The translations under genes and the position numbers were made by a program. A stretch of DNA of 64,000 nt from Kitasatospora sp. NBC_01250 (GTDB lineage: Bacteria; Actinomycetota; Actinomycetes; Streptomycetales; Streptomycetaceae). Location: contig NZ_CP108476.1 in assembly GCF_036226465.1 (NCBI RefSeq), positions 1,736,001-1,800,000 on the forward strand. The letters run 5' to 3'. Positions 31,104 through 45,000 of the stretch are shown here, one piece after another. The notes below the pieces were generated by a model. That model had not been told where the DNA came from, searched no databases, and saw only the letters and a list, made by a program, of their open reading frames with translations. The stretch's first letter is position 1; the number at the start of each line of letters is the position of its first letter.

Positions 31104-34100
31104 TCAGTCCCGGCCGAATTCACGGCTGATGATGTCGAAGAGGTCGTCGGCCGACGCGTTCGCCAACTCCTCGTCCTCGGCGCCGTCCGCCGCGTCCTCG
31201 GTCACGGTCCACTTCGCCATCAGCGCCTGGAGCCGGGCCGTGACCCGGGCGCGGTCGGCGTCGTCGGCGGACATCGCGGTGAGCCGCTGGTCGAGCGCGT
31301 CCAGCTCGGCCAGCACCGGCGCCGCGGAGTCGACCGCGTCGGGGACGATCTCCGCGCCCAGGTGCTCGGCCAGCGCCGTGGGGTTCGGGTAGTCGAAGAC
31401 CAGGCTGGTCGGCAGGCGCAGCCCGCTGGCCACGGTGAGGCGGTTGCGCAGCTCGACGGCGGTGAGCGAGTCGAAGCCCAGCTCGTTGAAGGCCCGGTCG
31501 GCGTCGACCGCGCCGGCCCCGGCGTAGCCGAGGACGGCGGCGACCTCGGCGCGCACCAGGTCGAGCAGGGTGCGGTCCCGTTCGGCGGCGGGCAGTGCCC
31601 GCAGCCGCTCCACGAAGGCCGCCGACTGCTCGGCCCCGTCGCCCTCGTCGGCGGGCGTGCCGACCGCCAGCGCCGCTCGGGCCTCGGGGACCTCGTCGAG
31701 CAGCGGGCGGGGCCGGGCCGCGGCGAAGGCCGGGGCGAACAGCGCCCAGTCCACGTCGGCGACCGTCAGCGCCGTCTCCTGGTGGTCCAGCGCCTGCTGG
31801 AGGGCGGCGATGCCGAGCTCCGGCGCCAGCACCCGCAGGCCGCGGCGGCGCAACTGCTCGGCGGCCTGCGGGTCCTCGGCCGCCATGCCGATCTCGCCCC
31901 ACGGACCCCAGGCGACCGAGGTGGCCACCAGGCCGGCGGCCCGACGGCGCTCGGCGAGCGCGTCCAGGAAGGCGTTGGCCGCCGCGTAGCCCGCCTGGCC
32001 ACCGCTGCCCCACACCCCGGCGATCGAGGAGAAGAGCACGAAGGCGTCCAGGTCGGTCTCGCCCAGCGCCGCGTCCAGGTGGACCGCGCCGGAGACCTTG
32101 GCGTCCATGACCCAGGACAGCTCGCCCAGGTCGCTGTGGGTCAGCGCGGTGTCCTGGGTGACCCCGGCCGCGTGCACGACCGCACGCAGCGGGGTGCCGC
32201 CGGGCTCCTCCGCGGTGAGGCGCTTGAGCAGCGCCGCCACGGCCGGGCCGTCGGCCACGTCACAGGCCTCCAGGGTGACCTGGGCGCCCAACTCCGCCAG
32301 CTCCTGGCGCAGTTCCTCGGCGCCGGGGGCGTCGGCACCGCGGCGCCCGGTGAGCACCAGGTGCTCGGCGCCGTTGCGGGCCAGCCAGCGGGCCACCTCG
32401 GCACCCAGCGCACCCGTGCCGCCGGTGACCAGCACCGTGCCACGGGGCTTCCAGGCCGGGACGGACGCCTGCGGCCGGGCCGCCCGCGCCAGGCGGCGGA
32501 CCAGGACGCCCGAGCGGCGGATCGCCAGCTGGTCCTCACCGGCGCCGGCCTCCGGGCGCGCGCCCGGGCCCGTGCTCGCGCTCGTGCCGGTGGCTGCGCC
32601 TGCGCCCGTGCTCGGCTTCGTGCCCGTGCCCGTGCCCGTGCCTGTGCCTGTGCCTGTGCTCGTGTCGGTGTCGGCGAGGACGGCCGCCAGGCTGGCGGCC
32701 GCGCGCCGGTCGACGGTCGACGGGAGGTCGACCAGGCCGCCCCAGCGCTCCGGGTGCTCCAGCGCCACCACCCGCCCCAGGCCCCAGACCTGCGCCTGGG
32801 CCGGGCTGCCGGCGGTGTCGGCCGGACCGGTCGCCAGCGCACCACTGGTCACGCACCACAGCGGCGCGCCGATCTCCGCGTCGCCGAGCGCCTGGGTCAG
32901 CATTGCGGTCGCGGCAAGCCCGGCAGGCAGCACGGGGTGGGTCGGATGCGGCTCCTCGTCCAGCGCGAGCAGCGAGACCACGCCGACCAGATCGGCGGCC
33001 CCGGCGCGCAGCGCCTCGGCCAGCGCGGCGCGGTCGCAGGCCGCGGCCTCCACCGGGAAGCGGTGGACCTCGGCGCCCGCCGCCGTCAGCGCCTGTGCAG
33101 TCGTGGCGACCCTGGCGTCCTCGGCCCGTGCGGCCGGGACAACCAGCAGCCAGCTGCCGTTCAGGCGTCCCGTCGGCTCGGCGGCGAGCGGCTTCCAGGT
33201 GATCCGGTAGCGCCAGCCGTCCACCACCGACTGCTCCCGCTGCTGGCGGCGCCAGGCGGAGAGCACCGGCAGGACGGCGCTCAGCTCGCTGCCGCCCTCG
33301 ACCTCCAGGGTCGCGGCCAGCGCGGCCAGGTCCTCGCTCTCGACGGCCTCCCAGAACCGCGCATCCGTGGCCTGCGCCCCGGTCCGGCTCTCACCGGTGA
33401 GGGTGGCGGCGGTGGCAGCGGGCAGGTGCTCGGGCCAGTAGTGCTGGCGCTGGAAGGGGTAGGTGGGCAGGTCGATCCGGCGGGCGCCGGTGCCTGCGAA
33501 GAACGCCGGCCAGTCCACGGGGATGCCGCGGACGTGGGCCTGGGCGAGCGCGGCGACCGCGCTGCGCGCCTCGGGGCGGCCCGCGCGGAGAACGGACACG
33601 AAGGCGGTCCGCTCGGCGGTGGCGATCTCCTGGCCCATCGCGCTGAGCACGCCGTCGGGGCCCAGTTCGACGAAGGTGCTCACGCCGTGCTGCTCCAGGG
33701 TGGCGATCGCGTCGGCGAAGCGGACGGCCTCGCGGACGTGGCGCACCCAGTACTCGGGGTCCGTCAGGTCGGCGGACTGGTCGAGGGTGGAGACGATCGG
33801 GATCGTCGGGGCGTGGAAGGTCAGTTCGGCGGCGAGCGCGCGGAACTCGGCGAGCATCGGCTCCATCAGCGGTGAGTGGAACGCGTGGCTGACGGTCAGG
33901 CGCTTGGTCTTGCGGTCCAGCTGCGCCGCAACGTCGAGCACCGCCTGTTCGGCGCCCGAAAGCACCACGGACGTCGGGCCGTTGACGGCGGCGATACCGA
34001 CGTCGGAGCGGTCGGCGAGCAGCGGCAGCACCTCAGCCTCGCTCGCCTGGACGGCCACCATCGCACCACCGGCGGGCAGCGCCTGCATCAGGCGGCCACG

Positions 34101-36011
34101 CGCGGCCACCAGCTTGGCGGCGTCAGTGAGGGAGAGGACACCGGCGACGTGCGCGGCAGCCAGCTCACCGATCGAGTGACCGGCCAGGAAATCCGGCCGC
34201 ACGCCCCAGGATCGGAGGAGACGGAACAGCGCCACTTCGAGGGCGAAGAGCGCCGGCTGGGTGTAGGCCGTCTGGTCGAGCAGCGCGTCGCCTTCGGCGA
34301 GCGGAGTCTCCAGGTACTGGTCCAGCTCCACGCGGACCGCGTCGTAGGCATCGGCGAACACCGGGAACGCGCCGTACAGTTCAGCACCCATCCCGGCCCG
34401 CTGGCTGCCCTGCCCAGTGAACAGGAACGCCGTCCGCCCCTCCACCACCGAGCCCGTGACGACCTGCGCCAGCGACTCCCCCGCCGCCAACGCGGCCAGC
34501 CCGCCCAGCAGTTCGTCCCGCTCCCCCGCCAGCACCACCGCGCGGCGCTCCAGCGCCGCCCGGCCCGTCGCCAACGAGTGCGCCACATCCACCGGTTCGG
34601 CCTCCGCAGCCACCGGCAGCAACCGCTCCGCCTGCGCACGCAGCGCGTCCGCGTCCCGCGCGGAGAGGACCACCGGCATCACCGACGGCGACACCGCCAC
34701 CTCGGTGACCGGCTCCGCCGCGCTCTCCGGCGCCTGCTCCAGGATCGTGTGCGCATTCGTTCCACTGATGCCGAAGGCCGAGATTCCGACCCGGCGCGGA
34801 GCGCCGGTCTGCGGCCAGGCGGTGGCCTCGGTCAGCAGCGAGACCGCACCCGCCGACCACTCGACGTGCGAGGTCGGCTCGTCGACGTGGAGCGTGCGAG
34901 GCAGCATGCCGTGCCGCATCGCCATCACCATCTTGATCACGCCCGCCACACCGGCCGCGGCTTGCGTGTGGCCGATGTTCGACTTCACCGCGCCGAGCAG
35001 CAGCGGCCGTTCGGCCGGCCGCTGCTGGCCGTAGGTGGCCAGCAGCGCCTGCGCCTCGATCGGGTCGCCCAGCCGGGTGCCCGTGCCGTGCGCCTCCACC
35101 GCGTCGACCTGGTCGGCGGTCAGGCGGGCGTTCACCAGTGCTTGGCGGATCACCCGCTGCTGCGAGGGCCCGTTCGGGGCCGTCAGGCCGTTGGACGCGC
35201 CGTCCTGGTTGACGGCCGAGCCGCGCACGATCGCCAGCACCGGGTGCCCGTTGCGCTGCGCGTCGGAGAGCCGCTCCACCAGCAGCATGCCCGCGCCCTC
35301 GCCCCAGCCCGTGCCGTCCGCCGCACCGGCGAACGCCTTGCACCGGCCGTCGACGGACAGCCCGCGCTGACGGCTGAACTCGATGAACAGATCCGGCGTC
35401 GACATCACGGTGACACCGCCGGCCAGTGCCAGCGAGCACTCACCGCTGCGCAGCGCCTGCACCGCCATGTGCAGGGCGACCAGCGAGGCCGAGCACGCGG
35501 TGTCGACCGAGACCGCCGGACCCTCCAGCCCGAAGGTGTAGGAGAGGCGGCCGGAGATGACGCTGGTGGCCGTGCCCGTCAGACGGTGCCCCTCCACCCC
35601 TTCCAGGCCGTCGACGAGCAGGTTCGCGTAGTCCTGGCCGTTGGTGCCGATGAAGACACCGGCCTGGCTGCCACGCAGCGCCGCCGGGTCGATGCCCGCC
35701 CGCTCGAACGCCTCCCAGGAGGTCTCCAGGAGCAGCCGCTGCTGCGGGTCCATCGACAGCGCCTCGCGGGGCGAGATGCCGAAGAAGGTCGGGTCGAACT
35801 CCGTGGCGCTGTCGAGGAATCCACCGCCGCGGGCGTACGTGGTGCCCTGGTGGTCCGGGTCCGGGTGGTAGAGGTTCTCGATGTCCCAGCCGCGGTCGGT
35901 CGGGAACCCGCCGATCGCGTCCTCACCGGCGATCAGCAGGTCCCAGAGCTGCTCGGGGGTGCTGACGCCGCCGGGGAACCGGCAGCTCATGGCAACGATG
36001 GCGATCGGCTC
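31104..36011 (-). other. Module D7: KS-AT(malonyl)-KR(A)-ACP plus docking segment
   Basis: KS about 36011-34740 (DTACSASL), AT 34440-33530 (GHSIGE, HAFH), KR catalytic part 32440-31880, ACP 31600-31380, docking segment 31330-31104. The KR lacks LDD and has the A-type tryptophan ([12 protein letters not shown]). Its structural subdomain carries a low-complexity Thr/Gly insertion of roughly 40 residues not present in the other KRs here. Confidence 0.88.
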
Positions 36012-39000
36012 GTCGGCGAGACCAGCGGCCGAGGCGAAAGTGGCCGGCACTGCCGTGGACAACGGCTGTGCGGCGCCCAGCAGTTCGGAGCGCAGGTGCT
36101 CGGCCAGCACGGCCGCCGACGGATAGTCGAAGACCAACGTGGCCGGCAGCCGCAGACCCGTCGCCGCGTTCATCCGGTTGCGCAGATCGACGGCCGTCAG
36201 CGAGTCGAAGCCCAGCTCCTTGAACGCCCGGCCCGCCTCCACCGCACTCGCATCCGCGTAACCGAGGACCGCCGCCACCTGCGCCCGCACCAGCTCCAGC
36301 AGCGCCCGGTCCTGCTCCACCGGCGACAGACCCGCCAGACGACCGGCCAGCGAGGACTCGCTGTTCGCGGCAGGAGCCGAGGCGAGCGCGGCCTCCATGA
36401 CCGTGCGGGCCTCGGGGATCTCGTCGAAGAGGCGACTCGGACGAACAGCGGCGGTCTCGGCCGCCACCTTCTCCCAGGCAACGGCGGCAATCGTGACGGT
36501 CACGTCGCCGTTCTCCAGGGCCTGCTGCAGCGCGGTGATCCCCAGCGCCGGCGCCATCCCCACCACACCGTCACGGCGCAGCCGGTCGGCCACCACCTCC
36601 TCGGTCGCCAACCCCGCCTCCGCCCAGGCACCCCAGGCGATCGAGGTCGCGGCCAGACCATCGGCCCGCCGCTGCTCCGCGAGAGCGTCCAGGAACGCGT
36701 TCGCCGCCGCATAGTTGGCCTGACCCGCACTGCCGACCGAACCCGCCATCGACGAGAACAGCACGAACGCGTCCAACCCGTCGGTCAGCTCATGCAGATT
36801 GCGCGCCGCATCCACCTTCGGACGAGCCACCGCAGCGAACCGCTCCGGCGTCTGCCCCTCCAGCACACCGTCATCCAGCACACCCGCCGTGTGGAACACC
36901 GCCGACACCGGATGCGCCGCCAGCAACGCCGCCAACGCCTCACGGTCCGCCACATCACACACCGCGACCGTGACCTCCGCACCCAACGCGGCCAACTCCT
37001 CCCGCAGCCCCACCGCACCCGGAGCCTCCAGGCCACGCCGACTCGTCAGCAGCAACCGCTCGGCACCGGTACGCACCAGCCAACGCGCCACCTCAGCACC
37101 CAACGCACCCGTACCACCGGTCACCAACACCGTGCCCGACGGCCGCCACGCCACCGCCTCCCCACGCCCAGCCCGCACCAGACGACGACCGAACACACCC
37201 GACGCCCGCACCGCGACCTGATCCTCACCACCCAGACCCGCCAGCACACCCGCCAGCCGCGACAACGCACCCTCGTCCAACACCTCGGGAAGGTCGATCA
37301 GACCACCCCAACGCTCCGGATGCTCCAACGCCACCACCCGGCCCAGACCCCACACCTGCGCCTGCACCGCACCGACCAGCCGCTCCGCACCACCCACCGA
37401 CACCGCACCACGCGTCACACACCACAACGGCCCACCCACCCCGGCATCACCCAACGCCTGCACCAACGCCAACGAACCAGCCACCGACACCGACTCGTCC
37501 AACGCCAGGAACGACAGCACCCCATCAGCCGTCACACCGGCCAGCAGCTCCGCCAGCGCACCGCGCCCGGCCGCCGCCGCATCCACCTCGACCTGACGCA
37601 CCGTCACACCCCGCCCGGTCAGCACCGCCACCGCACCCAGCACCGCCGGATCCTCGGCCAGCGACGCCGGGACCACCACCAGCCAACTGCCCGACAGCGC
37701 GGCCGACGTGGCATCCGCGACCGGCAGCCAGCTGTCCCGGTAGCGCCAGCCGTCGATCACGGTCTGCTCGCGGTGCCGGCGGCGCCAGGCCGACAGCAGC
37801 GGCAGGGCCGAGCTCAGCGGCTGGTCACCGTCCAGATCGGCGGTGCCGGTCAGCTCCGCGAGGTCGCCGCGCTCGACGGCTTCCCAGAAGCGGGAGTCCA
37901 CCTCGTCGAGCACGGCCTCGGGCCGGGCGACCGAGCCGTCCGACTCCAGCCAGTAGCGCTCGCGCTGGAACGCGTAGGTCGGCAGGTCGATCCGCCGCGC
38001 GCCCCGGTCGGCCAGGAAGCCCGCCCAGTCGACCGCGATCCCGCGCACATGCGCCTCGGCCAGCGAGGCGAACAGCCGCTCCGGACCACCCTCGTGACGG
38101 CGCAGCGTCCCGAACGCCACCGCATCGCGCCCGGCGGCCTCGATGCCCTCCTGCACCGCCATCGCCAGCACCGGATGCGCACTGACCTCGACGAACGTCC
38201 CAAAGCCCTCCGCGAGCAGCGTGCCGACAGCGTTCTCGAACTCCACCGTCGCCCGCAGATTGGTGAACCAGTACTCCGCATCCATCCCGGAACCGTCCAC
38301 CCACGCACCCGACACCGTCGACAACAACGGCACCTGTCCAGCGCGCGGCTCGATCCCCGCCAACAGCTCCAGCAACTCAGCCCGGATCGCCTCCACCTGC
38401 GCCGAGTGCGACGCGTAGTCCACCGGCACCCGCCGCGCCCGCACCCCCTCCGCCTCACACGAGACCAACAACTCGTCCAACGCGGCAGGTTCACCCGACA
38501 CCACCACCGACGACGGCCCGTTCACCGCCGCCACCGACACCCGCGCCTCACCCCATCCGGCCAGGCGCTCGCGCACCCCCGCCACCGGCAGCGCCACCGA
38601 CACCATGCCGCCCCTGCCCGCCAACCCCGCAGCAATCGCCCTGCTGCGCAGGGCCACCACCCGCGCACCGTCCTCCAACGACAGCGCACCCGCCACCACC
38701 GCCGCCGCGATCTCCCCCTGCGAATGACCGATCACCGCGCTCGGACGGACCCCCGCCGCCCGCCACACCTCCGCGAGCGACACCATCACCGCCCACAACA
38801 CCGGCTGCACCACCTCCACCCGCTCCAACCACGCCTCACCGGCCCGGCCGAGCAGGACGTCCTCCAGCGACCAGCCGTCGGCGAAGGGCGCCAGCGCCAC
38901 GCCGCAGGCCTCGATCGAGGCCCGGAACGCCGCCGACTCCTCCCACAGCCGAGCACCCATCGCGGCCCACTGCGAGCCCTGGCCCGGGAAGACGAACGCG

Positions 39001-42000
39001 ACCTTCCCCGCCGAGCCGCTCACCCCGCGCACCACCTCCGCCGCGACCCCACCCGAGGCCAGCGCCGCCAAGCCGCGCTCCGCCGTCTCGCGATCACCCG
39101 CGACCACCACCGCCCGGTGCTCGAAGACCGAGCGCGAGGCCAACAGCGAGTGGCCCACGTCCAGCAGGCCGACCTCGGGCCGCTCCCCCAGCAGCGACAG
39201 CAACCGCGCCGCCTGCCCCGCCAACGCCGCACCACTCTTCGCCGACAGCACCAACGGCACCGGACCACTCACGGCCACCGACTCGCCCACCGGCTCCGGA
39301 ACCTGCTCCAGAACCACATGAGCATTGGTCCCGCTGATCCCGAACGACGACACCGCCGCACGACGCGGCCCACCGCTCGCCGGCCACTCCCGCGCCTCGG
39401 TCAGCAACTCCACCGCCCCCGAAGCCCAATCCACCTTCGGCGACGGCTCGTTCACATGCAGGGTGCGCGGCAGCACACCATGCCGCATCGCCATCACCAT
39501 CTTGATGATCCCGCCGACACCCGCCGCCGCCTGCGTGTGACCGATGTTCGACTTCAACGACCCCAACCACAACGGCCGCTCCACCGAACGCTCCTGGCCA
39601 TACGTCGCCAGCAACGCCTGCGCCTCGATCGGGTCACCCAACGGCGTCCCCGTCCCGTGCGCCTCCACCGCATCCACCTGATCGGCCGTCAGCCCGGCTG
39701 CCGTCAGCGCCTGGCGGATCACCCGCTGCTGCGAGGGACCGTTCGGCGCCGTCAGACCGTTCGAGGCGCCGTCCTGGTTGACGGCCGAACCCCGCACCAC
39801 CGCCAGCACCGGGTGCCCGTTGCGCTCGGCGTCCGACAACCGCTCCACGAGCAACATGCCGACACCCTCACCCCACCCCGTGCCGTCCGCGTCGCCCGAG
39901 AACGCCTTGCAGCGCCCGTCGGCCGAGAGCCCGCGCTGGCGGCTGAAGTCCACGAAGACCTCCGGGGTGGACATGATCGCCACACCGCCGGCCAGGGCCA
40001 TCGTGCACTCGCCGCTGCGCAGCGCCTGGATCGCCCAGTGCAGCGCCACCAAGGACGAGGAGCACGCGGTGTCGACGGTGACCGCCGGGCCCTCCAGGCC
40101 CAGCGTGTAGGCGACCCGGCCCGAGGTGATGCTGCCCGAGACCCCGGTGCCGATGTGTCCCTCGACGCCCTCGGGCAGCTCACTGATCCCGCTGGCGTAG
40201 TCGTGGTACATCACGCCCGCGAAGACGCCGGTCCGGCTGCCGCGCAGGGTCGCCGGGTCGATGCCCGCCCGCTCGACGGCCTCCCAGGAGGTCTCCAGCA
40301 GCAGCCGCTGCTGCGGGTCCATCGCCAGCGCCTCGCGCGGCGAGATCCCGAAGAACGCCGGGTCGAACATGCCCGCGTCGTGCAGGAAACCGCCCTCGCG
40401 GGCGTAGGTGGTGCCCTGGTGGTCCGGGTCCGGGTGGTAGAGGCTCGCCAGGTCCCAGCCACGGGTGGCCGGGAAGCCCGAAACGGCGTCCGCACCGGAG
40501 AAGACCAACTGCCACAGGTCCTCGGGCGACTCCACACCACCCGGGTAGCGGCAGGCCATGCCGACGATCGCGATCGGGTCATCGGCAGCAGCCGGAGCCG
40601 GGCCGGTCACGGACGTCGCCACCGCGTCGCCCAGCAGCTCGGCGAGCAGGAAGGCCGCCAGGGCCAGCGGGCTCGGGTAGTCGAAGATCAGCGTGGCGGG
40701 CAGCCGCAGACCGGTGGCACCGTTCAGCTCGTTGCGCAGCTCCACCGCCGTCAGCGAGTCGAAGCCCAACTCCTTGAACGCCCGACCCGCCTCCACCGCA
40801 CCCGCATCCGCATAACCGAGCACCGCCGCCACCCGACCGCAGACCAGCTCCAGCAGCGCGGCCTCACGCTCACCAGCCGGCAGCGCGGTCAGCGTCCGCA
40901 CCAGGGCGGAGCCGGTCGCCGCGCCGGCGGTACCGGCTTCGACGGCTCGTCGGGTCGGCACCCGGACCAAGCCGCGCAGCAGCGGCGGCAGGGTCCCGGC
41001 CGCGGCCTCGGCGCGCAGCGCGGCGAAGTCGAGACGCATCGGCACCAGCACGGCCTGGTCGGCGGCGCAGGCGGCGTCGAAGAGCGCCAGGCCCTCGGCG
41101 GCGGACATGCCCTGCACACCGCCGCGGCTCATCCGCTGGACGTCGGCCTCGGCCAGGCTGCCGATCATGCCGCCGTTCGCCCAGGCGCCCCAGGCGAGCG
41201 AGGTGGCGGCCAGGCCCTGGGCGCGGCGCCAGGTGGCGAGTGCGTCCAGGAAGACGTTCGCGGCGGCGTAGTTGCCCTGGCCCGGGCCGCCGAAGGTGCC
41301 GGCGGCGGACGAGAAGAGGACGAACGCGCTCAGGTCGTCGGTGAGTTCGTGCAGGTTGAGGGCCGCGTCCAGCTTCGGGCGCAGCACGGTGTCCAGCCGC
41401 TCGGGGGTCAGCGAGGAGACGATCCCGTCGTCCAGCACACCCGCGGTGTGCACCACCGCCGACACCGGATGCTCGGCAAGCAGCGCCGCCAGCGCAGCAC
41501 GATCCGCCACATCGCACGCCGCGACGACCGCGCTGGCACCCAACACGGTCAGCTCGGCCACCAGTTCGTCCGCACCCGGCGCCTGCGCACCACGACGCGA
41601 CACCAACAGCAGGCTGCGCACCCCGTGTTCGGCCACCAGATGCCGGGCCACCAGACCGCCCAGGGTGCCCGAGGCACCCGTCACCAGCACCGTGCCGTCC
41701 GCATCGAAGACCGGCACCGGCTCGACCGGCGACGACTCGACCGCCGCAGCCACCCGCGCCAGACGGGGCACCAGGACCTCGCCCGCGCGGATCGCCAACT
41801 CCGGTTCGCCGGAGGCCAAGGCACCGGCGATCGGGCCGCGCGTCTGCTGACCGTCGAGGTCGAGCAGCACGAAGCGGCCGGGGTTCTCGGACTGCGCCGA
41901 GCGCACCAGACCCCAGACCGGCGCGTGCACCAGGTCGGTGACGCCGCTCGTGTCGACCGCCACCGCGCCCCGGGTCACCAGCACCAGCCGCGAGCCGGCG

Positions 42001-45000
42001 AACCGCTCGTCCGACAGCCACGCCTGGACCACGGCGAGCACGCCGTGCAGCGCCTCACGCACGGTCGATGCACTGTCCAGGGACAGGAAGACCGCCTCCG
42101 GGGTGGTCAGGCCGTCCTGCACCGCCGCACCCAGCGCGGCGAGATCGGCAAACCGAGCCGCGCCGAAGGCCTCGGCGCCCAGCGCCGCCCAGCGCCCGGC
42201 CGCACCGGCCGCCGCCACCGGCAGGTTCTGCCAGGCCACCTGGAAGAGCGAGTCCGTGAACTCGCCACCGGCTGCGCGGATCTGCTCCTCGGAGACCTCG
42301 CGCATCGCCAGTGCGTCGACCGACGCGACCGGCCGGCCCGACTCGTCCGCCAGCACCAGCGCGACCGTGTCACGGCCCGCCGGGGACATCCGCACCCGGA
42401 CCGCCGAGGCGCCGGTCGCGTGCAGGGTCACCCCGTTCCAGGCGAACGGGAGCCGCCCGCCGCCGTCGCTCGCCAACAGCTCGCCGAGACCCACCGCGTG
42501 CAGCGCGGCGTCCAGCAGGGCCGGGTGCAGGCCGAAGCGCGCGGCGTCGCCGTGCGCGGCCTCCGGCAACCGGACCTCGGCGTAGACGTCCTCGCCCAGG
42601 CGCCAGGCGGCGCGCAGGCCCTGGAACACCGGGCCGTAGCCGAAACCGGCCGCGGCCAGCCGCTCGTACAGGTCCTCGACGCCGACCACGGTCGCACCGG
42701 CCGGCGGCCACTCGGCCGGCTCGAAGCCGGGCGCGGCGGCCGAGCCGGGCGCGAGCACACCGGTGGCGTGCCGGGTCCACGGCGCCTCGGCGAGCGCGTC
42801 CTGCGGCCTGGAGTGCAGGCTCACCACGCGCCGGCCCGAGGCGTCGGCGGCCTCCACCGAGAGCTGCACCTGGACCCCGCCGTGCTCGGGCAGGACGAGC
42901 GGAGCCTCCAGCGTCAGCTCCTCCAACACCTCGCAGCCCACCTGGTCGCCCGCCCGGATCGCCAGCTCCACGAAGGCCGTGCCCGGCAGCAGCACCGAGC
43001 CCAGCACGACGTGGTCGGCCAGCCACGGGTGCGACTGCACCGAGAGGCGGCCGGTGAAGAGGAAGCCGTCGGCAGCGGCGAGCGGGACGGCCGCACCGAG
43101 CAGCGGGTGCCCGGCGGGGGCCAGACCGGCCGCCGCGACGTCACCGGTGCCGGCGAACGGGCGCTCGGGCCAGTAGTGCTGGCGCTGGAAGGGGTAGGTG
43201 GGCAGGTCGATCCGGCGGGCGCCGGTGCCTGCGAAGAACGCCGGCCAGTCGACGGGGATGCCGCGGACGTGCGCCTGGGCGAGCGCAGTGACCGCGCTGC
43301 GGACCTCGGGGCGGCCCGCGCGGAGAACAGGCACGAAGGCGGTCCGCTCGGCGGTGGCGATCTCCTGGCCCATCGCGGCGAGCACGCCGTCGGGGCCGAG
43401 CTCGACGAAGGTACGGACGCCGTGCTGCTCCAGGGTGGCGATCGCGTCGGCGAAGCGGACGGCCTCGCGGACGTGGCGCACCCAGTACTCGGGAGTGGCA
43501 AGGTCGGCGGACTGGTCGAGGGTGGAGACGATCGGGATCGTCGGGGCGTGGAAGGTCAGTTCGGCGGCGAGCGCGCGGAACTCGGCGAGCATCGGCTCCA
43601 TCAGCGGGGAGTGGAACGCGTGGCTGACGGTCAGGCGCTTGGTCTTGCAGTCCAGTTGCGCCGCAACGTCGAGCACCGCCTGCTCCGCGCCTGAAAGCAC
43701 CACGGACGTAGGGCCGTTGACGGCGGCGATACCGACATCGGAGCGGCCGGCGAGCAGCGACAGCACCTGCGCCTCGGCAGCCTGCACCGCGACCATCGCA
43801 CCACCGGCAGGCAGCGCCTGCATCAGGCGGCCACGCGCGGCCACCAACCGCGCCGCATCCGCCAGGGACAGGACCCCGGCGACGTGCGCGGCGGCCAGCT
43901 CACCGATCGAGTGACCGGCCAGGAAGTCCGGCCGCACACCCCAGGACTCGACGAGGCGGAACAGCGCCACTTCGAGGGCAAAGAGCGCCGGCTGCGTGTA
44001 GGCCGTCTCGTCGATCAACGCGTCGGCCTCGCCGAGCGGCGTCTCCAGGTACTGGTCCAGCTCCCCGCGGACCGCGTCGTAGGCATCGGCGAACACCGGG
44101 AACGCGCCGTACAGTTCAGCGCCCATCCCGGCGCGCTGGCTGCCCTGCCCGGTGAACAGGAACGCCGTGCGGCCCTCCACCACCGAGCCCGTGACGACCT
44201 GCGCCACCGACTTCCCCGCCGCCAACGCGGCCAGCCCGCCCAGCAGTTCGTCCATCTCACCGGCGACGATCACGGCACGCTGCTCGAAGGCCGCGCGCGT
44301 CGTCGCCAGCGAGTAGGCCGCATCCGCGAGTTCGACGCCCGCGACCGCCGACAGCAGCCGCTCGGCCTGCGCACGGAGCGCGTTCGCATCCCGCGCCGAG
44401 AGGACCACCGGCAGCACCGCGGGCGACACCGTCGCCTCGGTGACCGGCTCCGGCGCGGTCTCCGGTGCCTGCTCCAGGATCGTGTGCGCATTCGTGCCAC
44501 TCACGCCGAAGGCCGAGATGCCGACCCGGCGCGGGGCGCCGGTCTGCGGCCAGGCGGTGGCCTCGGTCAGCAGCGTGACCGCGCCCGCCGACCACTCCAC
44601 CTGCGGGGTGGGCTCGTCGACGTGGAGCGTGCGGGGAAGCATGCCGTGCCGCATCGCCATGACCATCTTGATCACGCCCGCGACACCGGCCGCCGCCTGG
44701 GTGTGGCCGATGTTCGACTTGATCGACCCCAGCCACAGCGGCTGGTCGGCCGGCCGCTGCTGGCCGTAGGTGGCGAGCAGCGCCTGTGCCTCGATCGGGT
44801 CGCCCAGTCGGGTGCCCGTGCCGTGCGCCTCCACCGCGTCGACCTGGTCGGCGGTCAGGCGGGCGTTCACCAGTGCTTGGCGGATCACCCGCTGCTGCGA
44901 GGGCCCGTTCGGGGCCGTCAGGCCGTTGGACGCACCGTCCTGGTTGACGGCCGAGCCGCGCACGATCGCCAGCACCGGGTGCCCGTTGCGCTGCGCGTCG

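Noticed and set aside
23374..43694. Other long plus-strand frames (about 23374-30963, 30882-33875, 33876-43694)
   Set aside because: Same antisense artefact opposite PKS-C and PKS-D. They also run through the intergenic gap without ribosome-binding sites or recognisable domains.
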